NCBI GenBank assembly: GCA_029561455.1
Contig: JAKQIY010000061.1
Coordinates: 124,001 to 188,000, forward strand
Source of the DNA: a bacterium
GTDB lineage: Bacteria; Zhuqueibacterota; Zhuqueibacteria; Residuimicrobiales; Krinioviventaceae
Direction: 5' to 3'
Length of the DNA stretch: 64,000 nucleotides
The translations under genes and the position numbers were made by a program. This document shows, piece by piece, positions 36,191 through 43,695 of the stretch. A model generated the notes under the pieces. That model saw nothing but the letters and a program-made list of their open reading frames with translations. It was not told where the DNA came from and did not search any database. The stretch's first letter is position 1, and every line of letters starts with the position of its first letter.

Positions 36191-37324
36191 ATGCAAGTTG
36201 TGGAAATTACTTCTAAAAGTCTGCTGCGTAAGGGCAAAAGGATCGAGTCCTGGTTTCTGTGCCGCTACGGCATGAACCTGTATCGCGGCTGCGCGCATAA
36301 TTGCGTTTACTGCGATGGCCGCGCCGAAAAGTATAATGTGGAAGGCGAGTTCGGCGAGCAGGTGGCGGTCAAGCTCAACGCCCCGCAACTGCTAACGCGT
36401 GAACTCGACCCGGCCCGCAAGCGCTCGCCCATGAAACGGGCTTACGTCATGCTGGGCGGCGGCGTGGGCGACAGCTACCAGTCCCCGGAAAAAGACTATG
36501 GTTTGACGCGGCAGGCGCTGCAAATCATTGAAAAATCCGGCTTGCCGGTGCATATTCTCACCAAATCCACCCTGGTGGAGCGGGACCTGGAGATTATCAG
36601 CCGCATTCATAAAAGCGCCGGGGCCATCGTCAGTTTCAGCTTTTCTTCGGTGGATGCAGAGATCAGCCGGATTGTCGAGCCGGGCGTGCCGTCCCCGGCG
36701 GAGCGGCTGCGGGTTATCCGGCTGTTCAGGGCGCAGGGGATCCCCTGCGGCATCTATTACATGCCGGTCATTCCGTACATCACCGACGCCACGCAGCAAC
36801 TGCAGGACACCGTGCAGGCGGCAAAAGCAGCCTGGGTAGATTTTATGATCTTTGGCGGCCTCACACTCAAAGAGGGGCGGCAAAAGGATTATTTTTTACA
36901 GATGATAAAGGAGCGCTACCCGCATCTGGAAAAAGCGCTTGCGCAATTATACACCGGCGACCCGTGGGGTAACGCCAATCCCCGCTACATCCGTGAACTC
37001 GACCGCCGCTTTATCGACATTGCCCAGGTGCACAACATGCCGGCGCGTATTCCCCTGCGCTTGTATAAGGATATAATCGATGATAATGACCGGGTGGTGG
37101 TGATGCTGGAACATATCGATTATTACCTGCGGGCGCGCGGCAACAGTTCCGCCTTTGGCTATGCCGCATACAACCTGGCGCAGGTCAAAGAGCCTTTATC
37201 TGCCCTGGGAGAAAGACTTGGCGCAATCAAAGGGGTTAGTCCACACATTGTCAAGATTATCCGCGAAATACTGGCAACGGGCACGTGCGAGCTATTAAGC
37301 AAATTCAGCACCGGGCAGGGATAA
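36191..37324 (+). CDS. SPL-like radical SAM protein
   Basis: The 377-residue protein has C-X3-C-X2-C at residues 34, 38 and 41 (GCAHNCVYCDGRAE), preceded by YGMNLYRG, which is typical of the spore photoproduct lyase-like radical SAM group (Rv2578c type). Next is MLGGGVGDSYQSPEKDYGLTR, then a GLPVHILTKSTLVERDLEI strand. The C-terminal ~70 residues have a helix-hairpin-helix-like GVSPHIVKIIREI. There is no cysteine-rich SPASM domain, so it is not an anaerobic sulfatase maturase despite its place next to the sulfatase. Function unknown; DNA repair of thymine adducts is one family-based possibility. Confidence 0.85.
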   Translation: MQVVEITSKSLLRKGKRIESWFLCRYGMNLYRGCAHNCVYCDGRAEKYNVEGEFGEQVAVKLNAPQLLTRELDPARKRSPMKRAYVMLGGGVGDSYQSPEKDYGLTRQALQIIEKSGLPVHILTKSTLVERDLEIISRIHKSAGAIVSFSFSSVDAEISRIVEPGVPSPAERLRVIRLFRAQGIPCGIYYMPVIPYITDATQQLQDTVQAAKAAWVDFMIFGGLTLKEGRQKDYFLQMIKERYPHLEKALAQLYTGDPWGNANPRYIRELDRRFIDIAQVHNMPARIPLRLYKDIIDDNDRVVVMLEHIDYYLRARGNSSAFGYAAYNLAQVKEPLSALGERLGAIKGVSPHIVKIIREILATGTCELLSKFSTGQG

Positions 37325-37332
37325 CATTGTTT

Positions 37333-37612
37333 GTAGTCCCGGCTTTAGCCGGTTGTCATTCCGAGGAACAAAGCGACAAGGAAACTTTAATTCAACATAT
37401 TTTAAAATCAGATTGGGAATTTTTCTTCCGGTTCCAACTTCTGATTGGAACCCACTTCATCCCATCCAAACTCCAGTTTGGATGAATACCGCCTAAAGGC
37501 GGTACTACGAACAAATGGCTCGTTTGTAGTACCGGCTTTAGCCGGTTCTTTTAAAACCCGTCTGAAGGGGGGCTACGAATGAATGGTTTGTAGTACTGGC
37601 TTTAGCCGGTTC
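37333..37612. repeat. REP cluster left of the RAYT transposase gene
   Basis: Two hairpin types alternate. Type A has core CCGGCTTTAGCCGG after GTAGTMC: copies at 37333-37354, 37526-37547 and 37590-37612 (the last with CTGG). Type B has core CCGCCTAAAGGCGG followed by TACTACGAAC: 37489-37512, and a decayed copy at 37557-37580. Types A and B are inverted relative to each other and share the GTAGTAC/GTACTAC flank, as in REP/BIME pairs of RAYT elements. Confidence 0.85.
37430..37484. repeat. two palindromes with CTTCTG and CTCCAG centres
   Basis: GGTTCCAA (37430-37437) pairs with TTGGAACC (37445-37452). CATCCAAACT (37463-37472) pairs with AGTTTGGATG (37475-37484) around CC. The core CCAAACTCCAGTTTGG repeats the one at 23051-23066 with an A/G change. 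These are a different family from the A/B REPs around them. Confidence 0.7.
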
Positions 37613-37631
37613 TAATAGATAAATAGTCATT

Positions 37632-38237
37632 TCAAATCTCTGGATCGTCCCATCCTTTACCAAATTCATAAAGTGGGTACTTATTCCATAGATCTGTAGC
37701 TCTGACTAATCCTTCTCTTTTTAAAAATTCACAAGCGGATGAATAAGGCCAGTCTTGCCATTTCTTTACATATCCATGATGCACTGGATTATGATGAATA
37801 TAATTTATTGTTGCCCAGTAATGATTTTCATTACGAATGTAACGATCTGCACAACGATGCCAAACCTGGCGACCACGTTTTTGCTCTTCTCTATTCCATA
37901 AGAAGGATATCTTACCATGATGTTTTCCAAGTAAATTAGAAATATACCTAATATCTGCATGTTCCAAAAGTAGATGGTAATGATTTGGCAATACGCACCA
38001 GGAATGAACAAATATATGATTTTCATTTAATAGTGATAATAAAGAAACTGAAAAATCCTCAATCCTGTTTAATGAAAAACCAATAATGTGTTGGTGGCGA
38101 TAACAAGCCGCTCTAATATGAAATTGATTAGAATCCGGTTGCAAATGAGGTGGCGAATGCCAAGGGAAACCGCGTCTTATACGTTCTTGAAGGATTTCAT
38201 CTTTTTCTTGTAAAGAAAATATTTTCCAATTATACAT
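37632..38237 (-). CDS. REP-associated tyrosine transposase (RAYT, Y1/IS200-like)
   Basis: A 201-residue single-domain Y1 transposase. The HuH metal site is in CVLPNHYHLLLE, followed by the family block RCADRYIRNENHYWATINYIHHNPVHHGYV with the candidate catalytic Tyr in NYIHHNP, and DWPYSSACEF. RAYTs process and spread REP hairpins as single-stranded DNA and are single-copy domesticated genes. The gene lies between two REP clusters (37333-37612 and 38291-38660) within ~55-20 bp of them, the classic arrangement. ATG 38237 is preferred to TTG 38249, which is 4 codons further out. The AT-rich coding sequence suggests acquisition. Confidence 0.92.
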   Translation of the reverse strand: MYNWKIFSLQEKDEILQERIRRGFPWHSPPHLQPDSNQFHIRAACYRHQHIIGFSLNRIEDFSVSLLSLLNENHIFVHSWCVLPNHYHLLLEHADIRYISNLLGKHHGKISFLWNREEQKRGRQVWHRCADRYIRNENHYWATINYIHHNPVHHGYVKKWQDWPYSSACEFLKREGLVRATDLWNKYPLYEFGKGWDDPEI

Positions 38238-38290
38238 TTCATACCCCAATTAAATAAATAATAATCCTCCAATTAATTACCCACCTTGTT

Positions 38291-38660
38291 TATAATCCCT
38301 GTTTTTGCCGGTTTCTTAAAAGGCCCGCCTGAAGGCGGTACTACAAACAAATGACCAGTTCGTAGTCCCGGCTTTAGCCGGTTCTTTTAAAAAGCCCGCC
38401 CCGGCAAATAATATGCGTAAAACCGAAACGGCTTTTTGTGAATATAATAAAGAACAATGACGGAATCAAATTATTCTTCAATAATCCCGGTCTGTATATA
38501 GTCCTGGCTTTAGCCAGTTGCACGAAACGTATGTAGTCCCGGCTTTAGCCGGTTTCTTAAAAGGCCCGCCGGAAGGCGGTACTACAAACAAATGGCCAGC
38601 TCGTAGTTCCGGCTTTAGCCGGTTCTTTTAAAGCACGCCTGAAGGCGGGACTATGAACAA
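38291..38660. repeat. REP cluster right of the RAYT transposase gene
   Basis: Type A copies: decayed 38291-38314; 38362-38383; 38501-38520 with the compensated stem CTGGCTTTAGCCAG; 38533-38556; 38603-38625. Type B copies with CCGCC(T/G)GAAGGCGG and TACTACAAAC: 38325-38348, 38566-38589, and a variant at 38634-38658. A and B alternate in opposite orientation, as in the left cluster. Confidence 0.85.
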
Positions 38661-38687
38661 ATTGCATGGATTAAAACTATATGGCTG

Positions 38688-38787
38688 CCCTGGTTGCAGA
38701 AACTTGCTGGTGGGGTTTCTGCAAACCAGGGTGAGCAATATTTGTTATATACCCGTAGAGCCAGTTCTGGTTCCGGGCCAGAACCAG
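38688..38787. repeat. two further palindromes beside the REP cluster
   Basis: CCCTGGTTGCAGAAAC (38688-38703) pairs with GTTTCTGCAAACCAGGG (38715-38731) apart from one bulged A. GTTCTGG (38764-38770) pairs with CCAGAAC (38778-38784), and the overlapping CTGGTTC/GAACCAG pairing is an alternative fold up to 38787. Confidence 0.65.
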
Positions 38788-38803
38788 GAAAAAGAATTGG
38801 TTA

Positions 38804-39352
38804 TCATTCAATTTCAAATGATACAAAATTACTCTTTATTAACCCGGTAAAGGTTTTGCATTTTTTGGTTTTCATAGTATAATAATTTTCATAAACTGCA
38901 CATGCTTTATAATGGCCCTTTTCCAATGGTACATAAGAGTCCCAAACATACACATAACAAGATATCATTTGATTGGGTTCTATAATTTTAAAATGTTGTT
39001 TTTTAACCCAACTGGCATTTTGGAATGTATAAGTAAAGGGCTGATATCTTTCATTATCTTTATAAATTTCAATATAAATTTCTCTTTTTTTGGCAGAATG
39101 CTCTTCTAACCGACAATAAAACCTGGTATTAATAAAAAATTCATTGGTATCAAGATTTGTAAAAATCAGAGTACCTTTTATATTTTCAGAAGCATTGAAT
39201 ATATCTTTATCTATTTCCAATTTCAAAGTCAAATTAGCAGAATTTATCGCATGTTCACTTTTCTCTAAATATTTGATTCCGCTGCAAGAGGTTACTATTG
39301 AAAGTGATACTAGTAAAATAATAGTAATAACTGATACATGATAATTTTTCAT
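38804..39352 (-). CDS. hypothetical lipoprotein
   Basis: The 182-residue product has an N-terminal hydrophobic leader and a lipobox at IVTSC (residues ~19-23), so it is a predicted lipoprotein. The mature part is rich in beta-strands with alternating aromatic residues (FYCRLEEHSAKKREIYIEIYK, YVWDSYVPLEKGHYKACAVYEN) like an immunoglobulin-type sandwich. I do not recognise the family. GGAGG 8 nt upstream supports the start. The sequence is markedly AT-rich compared with the glycosidase genes beside it, which suggests transfer with the neighbouring repeat cluster. Confidence 0.7.
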   Translation of the reverse strand: MKNYHVSVITIILLVSLSIVTSCSGIKYLEKSEHAINSANLTLKLEIDKDIFNASENIKGTLIFTNLDTNEFFINTRFYCRLEEHSAKKREIYIEIYKDNERYQPFTYTFQNASWVKKQHFKIIEPNQMISCYVYVWDSYVPLEKGHYKACAVYENYYTMKTKKCKTFTGLIKSNFVSFEIE

Positions 39353-39540
39353 CGAAAATTTCCTCCAATTAAAATCTTTTAGGTAATAAATTCCAGACTT
39401 TCCAATAAACCTTCAGTGAAAAACATTATTCCCGTTTCTTCTCTCCACATTATGAACGTGGACGCCCTTGAATCTTCGATCCCTTATATAACATAACTTT
39501 ATATTTTTCATATTTTAAAACCAGAGGCATTGTTCAAGTG

Positions 39541-39565
39541 GGTTCCCAATCTGGAGATTGAGAAC
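39541..39565. repeat. palindrome with CTGGAG centre
   Basis: GGTTCCCAATC (39541-39551) pairs with GATTGAGAACC (39555-39565) apart from one mismatch, around TGGA. It belongs to the same loose family as the palindromes at 23045 and 37463. Confidence 0.6.
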
Positions 39566-39603
39566 CATGAGCAAATACTTTGATTTATTTTTAAAAAATT
39601 TCA

Positions 39604-39669
39604 CCCCTACGGGGTTTGATATATTTAGAAAACAAGCTCTCTATAAACATTTCGCCCCTGACGGGGTTC
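39604..39669. repeat. two short direct repeats TTTC(A/G)CCCCT-ACGGGGTT
   Basis: CCCCTACGGGGTTTG (39604-39618) and CCCCTGACGGGGTTC (39655-39669) are small palindromes spaced about 50 bp, each preceded by TTTCRC. Such arrays are common intergenic repeats in some FCB genomes; here only two units are seen. Confidence 0.55.
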
Positions 39670-39693
39670 TAAACTTAACATAGGATGGTTTTA

Positions 39694-39732
39694 CCGGGTC
39701 AAAGTTCAGCCTGTTGCTGATCTTTGACCCGG
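39694..39732 (-). terminator. long stem-loop after the rhamnosidase gene
   Basis: CCGGGTCAAAG (39694-39704) pairs with CTTTGACCCGG (39722-39732). An inner TCAGC/GCTGA (39706-39710, 39716-39720) extends the stem to about 16 bp with one T-T mismatch and a CTGTT loop. There is no T-run on the minus strand, so the terminator role is uncertain. Confidence 0.5.
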
Positions 39733-39768
39733 GGTTAATTTACGGAATCTGATAATTAATAAAACAAT

Positions 39769-42522
39769 TTATTTCTGCAAAGGATAACTAAACACATACT
39801 TGCCGGAACCGGCCTCCAGAATTACTGTTTTTCCGGATTGTTCGGACTTGCTAATCCCTTTGGCTTTAACCAGCGGTAATCCGGCTTCCGTCACCTTGTC
39901 GACAACAGCGTCCGGCAGGGCAATAGTGGCGGTGGTGTTGGCCGGTAATTCCACAGTCATGGTCATCACGCCCTGTTTGAGCTCCCAGCCGGACTGTATA
40001 GGGCCATACATGGAGCTAAAATTGGCCGAGGCATTGCTCAACCCACCGCCGGGTTGGGGTTGGATCAAAATATGTTTATAACCCGGCTGCTGCGGATCGA
40101 TCTCTATACCCGCCGTAACCCGGTATAACCAGTCGCCAATGGCGCCATAGGCATAATGATTGAACGAGTTCATGCCGGCGTCCTGGAATGAACCGTCCGG
40201 CTTGATGCCGTCCCAGCGTTCCCATATCGTCGTAGCGCCGCGGGTAATGGGGTACAGCCAGGAGGGATAATCCAGCCGGTTGAGCAGCATATAGGCCAGG
40301 TCGGTATAGCCATAATCGCTGAGCACATGACAGATCAGCGGCGTGCCGAGGAACCCGGTGGTGATATGACCGAATTTTTTCACATCTTCGGCCAGGCGGG
40401 CCGCCGCTTTTTCCGCAAGCGACGGGGGTAACAGGTCAAACGCCAAAGCTACCGAATAGGCGGTTTGGGTATTTGAAGACAGTCGGCCGTTGGCGGTAAC
40501 ATATTCCTGCAAAAACGCTTTTTTAATGTTATCCAGCAAGCCGGTGTAATCCTGCACATCCTGGTGGTAACCCAGAATTTTGGCGGATTGCAGTAACAAA
40601 CCGGTAGAATTGGCAAAGAACGCCGTGGCGAGCAGGTCTTTATCCGTTGTGGCGCCGGGATAATCGGAGCTTTCCGAATTGAACGCCAGCCAGTCGCCAA
40701 AATGATAGCCGGTTTGCCACAAATAATTATCGCCGGCCTGCTGGCGCATATACTCGACCCATTTTTTCATGCTGGAGTATTGCTGTTCGAGAATCCGGGT
40801 ATCGCCATTACACAGGTAAACCGTCCAGGGAACGATCACACTTGCGTCGGCCCAGCCGCAGGCTGCGGCATTGGAAGTCGGATTTTTACGATCCAGGGCA
40901 TTGGGAATAACGTGCGGAATAGCGCCATTTGGTTTTTGATCGGCGGCCACATCGCCCAGCCACTTGGTGTAAAATCCCGCCACATCTGCATTAAAGCAGG
41001 CGGTGCGCGCAAAAGCCTGGGCGTCGCCGGTCCAGCCCAGCCGCTCATCGCGCTGCGGACAGTCGGTCGGCACATCCACGAAATTGCCTTTTTGTCCCCA
41101 CTGGATATTGTGCTGCAACTGGTTGATGAGGGGATTGGAACAGCTAAAACTGCCGGTGGGCGTAAAAGCGGAATGCACGACCACGCCGGTCAGGTTATCG
41201 AGCGCCGGGTCGCCGGGCCAGCCTTCCACCGCCACATAGCGAAAACCCTGGAAGGTGAAATGCGGTTCATAGATTTCAACGCCTTGCCCCTTTAGTGTGT
41301 ATTCAACCGTCTGTTTGGCGGCGCGCAGGTTGGTAATATAAAAATTTCCTTCTTTATCCAGCACTTCGGCATGACGGAGTTTTACGGTCGTTCCCGCCGG
41401 GCCCTCTACCTTTAACCGGATCCAGCCGACCATATTTTGCCCCATATCGAACACCGTTTCACCGGCCGGGGTTTTGATGATCTTGACCGGTTTGATTTCC
41501 TCCACCTTTTGCACCGGCGGGCCGACTGGCGCGATCAATATTTCTTTAGAATGGTCGACCGTGCTCACTCCCGCCCAATCCTGGTCTTTATATCCCGGAT
41601 TGGTCCAGCCCGGTTTTTCTTTACGGGCATCGTAGGTTTCGCCCATATAGATATCTGAAGTAGTAACCGGCCCGGTTGCCGCCCGCCAGGAGGCGTCGGA
41701 AATGATCGTCTCAATTTCGCCGTTTTCATAAACGACCTGAATTTGCAGCAGCAACGCCAGTTTTTTGCCCCAGGTATTGCGCTGATCGCCCCAGCCCATA
41801 TAGCCGCGATACCAGCCGTCACCCAGCATGACGCCGACGGCATTAGCGCCGGTTTGTAACATATTGGTTACATCGTAGGTTTGGTATTGTAACCGGGTAT
41901 CAAAGCTGGTCCAGCCGGGGGTTAACACCTGGTCGCCAACCTGTGCGCCGTTCAGGTGCAGTTCGTACAAGCCGAGACTGGTGACGTAGGCGCGGGCGGA
42001 ACGGATCTTGCCTTTTAACTGAAAGTCTTTGCGCAGCATGGGACAGGGAGCGGATTTGGCAAGGTCTTCTTCAAGATTGGGTTGAATCCAGGCCGCTTTC
42101 CAGTCCGCAGCTTTGAGCAATCCCATCTCCCACCAGGCCGGTTCACTCCATGCAGATACATTTCCCTTTTGATCCCACACCCGCACCTGCCAGTAATAGC
42201 GTTGGCCGGACTGCACATCCGGGCCTAAATAAGGAAGTTGGATCGAGGCGTCGGTAGCAACCTTTTCCGTATCCCACAATGGCTGATTCTTTAAGTCCTT
42301 AATACTTGCAGCAACGCGTATTTGCATAGCGGACTGGATTGATCCCCGCTCATTAGACTGAATTTGCCAGCTCAAACGAGGCTGCGCGGCGTCGATACCC
42401 AGGGGATTGGTTTTATACTCACAGGTTGGCTGGGTAACGGTCAAAGCTGTTTTAGCAAACAGGGGTTGAATAATAATTGTTAAACAAACCAACAGTAAAA
42501 CCGGTAAAAGCGCTTTTTTCAT
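39769..42522 (-). CDS. exported alpha-L-rhamnosidase (GH78)
   Basis: The 917-residue protein has a Sec signal peptide (MKKALLPVLLLVCL...LFA). Order: an N-terminal fibronectin/beta-sandwich with ADWKAAWIQPN, a beta-sandwich around TPGWTSFDTRLQYQTYDVT, the (alpha/alpha)6 catalytic barrel with DVPTDCPQRDERLGWTGDAQAF, and a C-terminal beta-sandwich. DERLGWTGDAQ carries the acidic catalytic residues of GH78. The enzyme removes terminal alpha-L-rhamnose from pectin-like or other polysaccharides outside the cytoplasm. ATG 42522 is chosen because GGAGGAA lies right upstream and the signal peptide begins there; a frame open for 93 codons further is spurious. The gene is near creatininase, DUF5107 and fucosidase genes on the same strand. 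Confidence 0.93.
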   Translation of the reverse strand: MKKALLPVLLLVCLTIIIQPLFAKTALTVTQPTCEYKTNPLGIDAAQPRLSWQIQSNERGSIQSAMQIRVAASIKDLKNQPLWDTEKVATDASIQLPYLGPDVQSGQRYYWQVRVWDQKGNVSAWSEPAWWEMGLLKAADWKAAWIQPNLEEDLAKSAPCPMLRKDFQLKGKIRSARAYVTSLGLYELHLNGAQVGDQVLTPGWTSFDTRLQYQTYDVTNMLQTGANAVGVMLGDGWYRGYMGWGDQRNTWGKKLALLLQIQVVYENGEIETIISDASWRAATGPVTTSDIYMGETYDARKEKPGWTNPGYKDQDWAGVSTVDHSKEILIAPVGPPVQKVEEIKPVKIIKTPAGETVFDMGQNMVGWIRLKVEGPAGTTVKLRHAEVLDKEGNFYITNLRAAKQTVEYTLKGQGVEIYEPHFTFQGFRYVAVEGWPGDPALDNLTGVVVHSAFTPTGSFSCSNPLINQLQHNIQWGQKGNFVDVPTDCPQRDERLGWTGDAQAFARTACFNADVAGFYTKWLGDVAADQKPNGAIPHVIPNALDRKNPTSNAAACGWADASVIVPWTVYLCNGDTRILEQQYSSMKKWVEYMRQQAGDNYLWQTGYHFGDWLAFNSESSDYPGATTDKDLLATAFFANSTGLLLQSAKILGYHQDVQDYTGLLDNIKKAFLQEYVTANGRLSSNTQTAYSVALAFDLLPPSLAEKAAARLAEDVKKFGHITTGFLGTPLICHVLSDYGYTDLAYMLLNRLDYPSWLYPITRGATTIWERWDGIKPDGSFQDAGMNSFNHYAYGAIGDWLYRVTAGIEIDPQQPGYKHILIQPQPGGGLSNASANFSSMYGPIQSGWELKQGVMTMTVELPANTTATIALPDAVVDKVTEAGLPLVKAKGISKSEQSGKTVILEAGSGKYVFSYPLQK

Positions 42523-42605
42523 TTCCTCCTCCATAAGATTATTTGATTCGATATTTGTAAAAACATTTATCCTTTTGACTATCAAGGACTTCAAGGACAT
42601 TCCTG

Positions 42606-43523
42606 TTATTGTTTGGTTTTCAGCGGGTCGGCGGCCTGCTGATAGAACATATCCTGTAATTCCTGAATCCGTTTTTCCTTTTTCAAACTGCGAACCAGGG
42701 CGGCCAGTTGTTCCGCTTCGGCATTCATCAACAGCGTGCCGATCTCCGGATTGGCCTGGCTGCCGTCGCCGGCATAGTGGTTTGGATACTTGGCATACCA
42801 CCAGATCGCCGTGTAGGAATAGGGCAGACCCGCCAGCCGGTCCAGATCGGCGCCGGATTGCAGCGCCCCGCGCTCCGGGTGCGCCAGGTCGGGACGGTGC
42901 GACAGAAGCATGGAGGTTTCCACCTCGCAGGCATGACCGCTGAGCTGCGTTTTGCGCAGTTTTTCTACCTGTGCATTCACATCGGGGTTATCCTGGGACT
43001 GGAACAGGATCACGGCATAGTCCTTTTTCTCGGCCAGTTGCGCCTGGCAAAAATAGGGCAGAAAATTATTATTGCCGCCGTGTCCGTTGACCAATACGAT
43101 CTTTTTGAAACCGTTGAGGGTCAGTTCATCGCAGGTTTCCTGCAACACCTTCCAGATCAATTCCGCGCTATAAGCAATGGCGCCCGGCTGATGTTTGGCT
43201 TCAAAGATCTGGCTGAAATAGTACTGGGGGAATATAACCGTATATTCCCGTTCCGCAGCCAGCTTGGCCACCTGACGAACGTCGATCAAATCTGTGCCCA
43301 GCGCCAGGTGCGGGCCATGCTTTTCCAGCACGCCGATGGGAATGATACAGGTGCCGCCGGCGGCCTCCACGGCCTGGACGAACTCCGGCGCGGTCAGTTC
43401 TTCATAATAGATCGACAATTTTTGCGGCTGTTTAGCCGCCGCCATACCAAACAGGGCGGAAGTGAATAATAGACCGGTCATTAAAACCGCTATCGCCAAA
43501 ACCTGTTTTTTACTCTTTTTCAT
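42606..43523 (-). CDS. exported creatininase-family amidohydrolase
   Basis: The 305-residue product has a signal peptide (~1-29, cleavage near GMAAAK) and a creatininase fold. Metal-ligand motifs are PIGVLEKHGPHLALGTD, VNGHGGNNN and HACEVETS. Creatininases and creatinine-like amidohydrolases are usually cytosolic and hydrolyse cyclic amides; some members act on other amides such as formamidopyrimidines or in mycofactocin maturation. Export to the periplasm and placement inside a glycan-degradation run are unusual, so the substrate may be an amidated sugar (inference). AGGAG lies 6 nt upstream of ATG 43523; an upstream in-frame ATG gives six more residues. Confidence 0.85.
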   Translation of the reverse strand: MKKSKKQVLAIAVLMTGLLFTSALFGMAAAKQPQKLSIYYEELTAPEFVQAVEAAGGTCIIPIGVLEKHGPHLALGTDLIDVRQVAKLAAEREYTVIFPQYYFSQIFEAKHQPGAIAYSAELIWKVLQETCDELTLNGFKKIVLVNGHGGNNNFLPYFCQAQLAEKKDYAVILFQSQDNPDVNAQVEKLRKTQLSGHACEVETSMLLSHRPDLAHPERGALQSGADLDRLAGLPYSYTAIWWYAKYPNHYAGDGSQANPEIGTLLMNAEAEQLAALVRSLKKEKRIQELQDMFYQQAADPLKTKQ

Positions 43524-43591
43524 GGCTACTCCTTTCTGCACTTTGTAGATAGATCCAGGAACAATTCTTTTTTAAATACTCTTTGTTACTT

Positions 43592-43623
43592 TTCAGGGCT
43601 TTAGTAAAATCCTCCGCCCTGAA
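43592..43623 (-). terminator. weak stem-loop after the DUF5107-TPR gene
   Basis: TTCAGGGC (43592-43599) pairs exactly with GCCCTGAA (43616-43623), with a 16-nt loop. It lies 73 bp past the stop of the minus-strand gene at 43696, without a T-run. Confidence 0.3.
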
Positions 43624-43695
43624 TACAGGTTAATAATTTATTTTCACGTGCATAGAATTAAAACTAAATTCTTCTATTCTAACTTTGCACGCGTT

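Noticed and set aside
36191-37324. Anaerobic sulfatase maturase (anSME) assignment because the gene follows a sulfatase
   Set aside because: No cysteine-rich SPASM domain; the CxxxCxxC context and YGMNLYRG match the SPL-like group.
37333-38660. CRISPR array
   Set aside because: Repeats are short palindromic hairpins in alternating orientation with irregular spacing and no uniform spacers; they fit REP elements next to a RAYT gene.
39769-42801. 93-codon N-terminal extension of the rhamnosidase
   Set aside because: The signal peptide and GGAGGAA ribosome site both point to ATG 42522; the extension lies antisense to the creatininase gene and is low-complexity.
42708-43469. 253-codon plus-strand open frame
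   Set aside because: It is antisense to the creatininase gene, with no ribosome site or family match.
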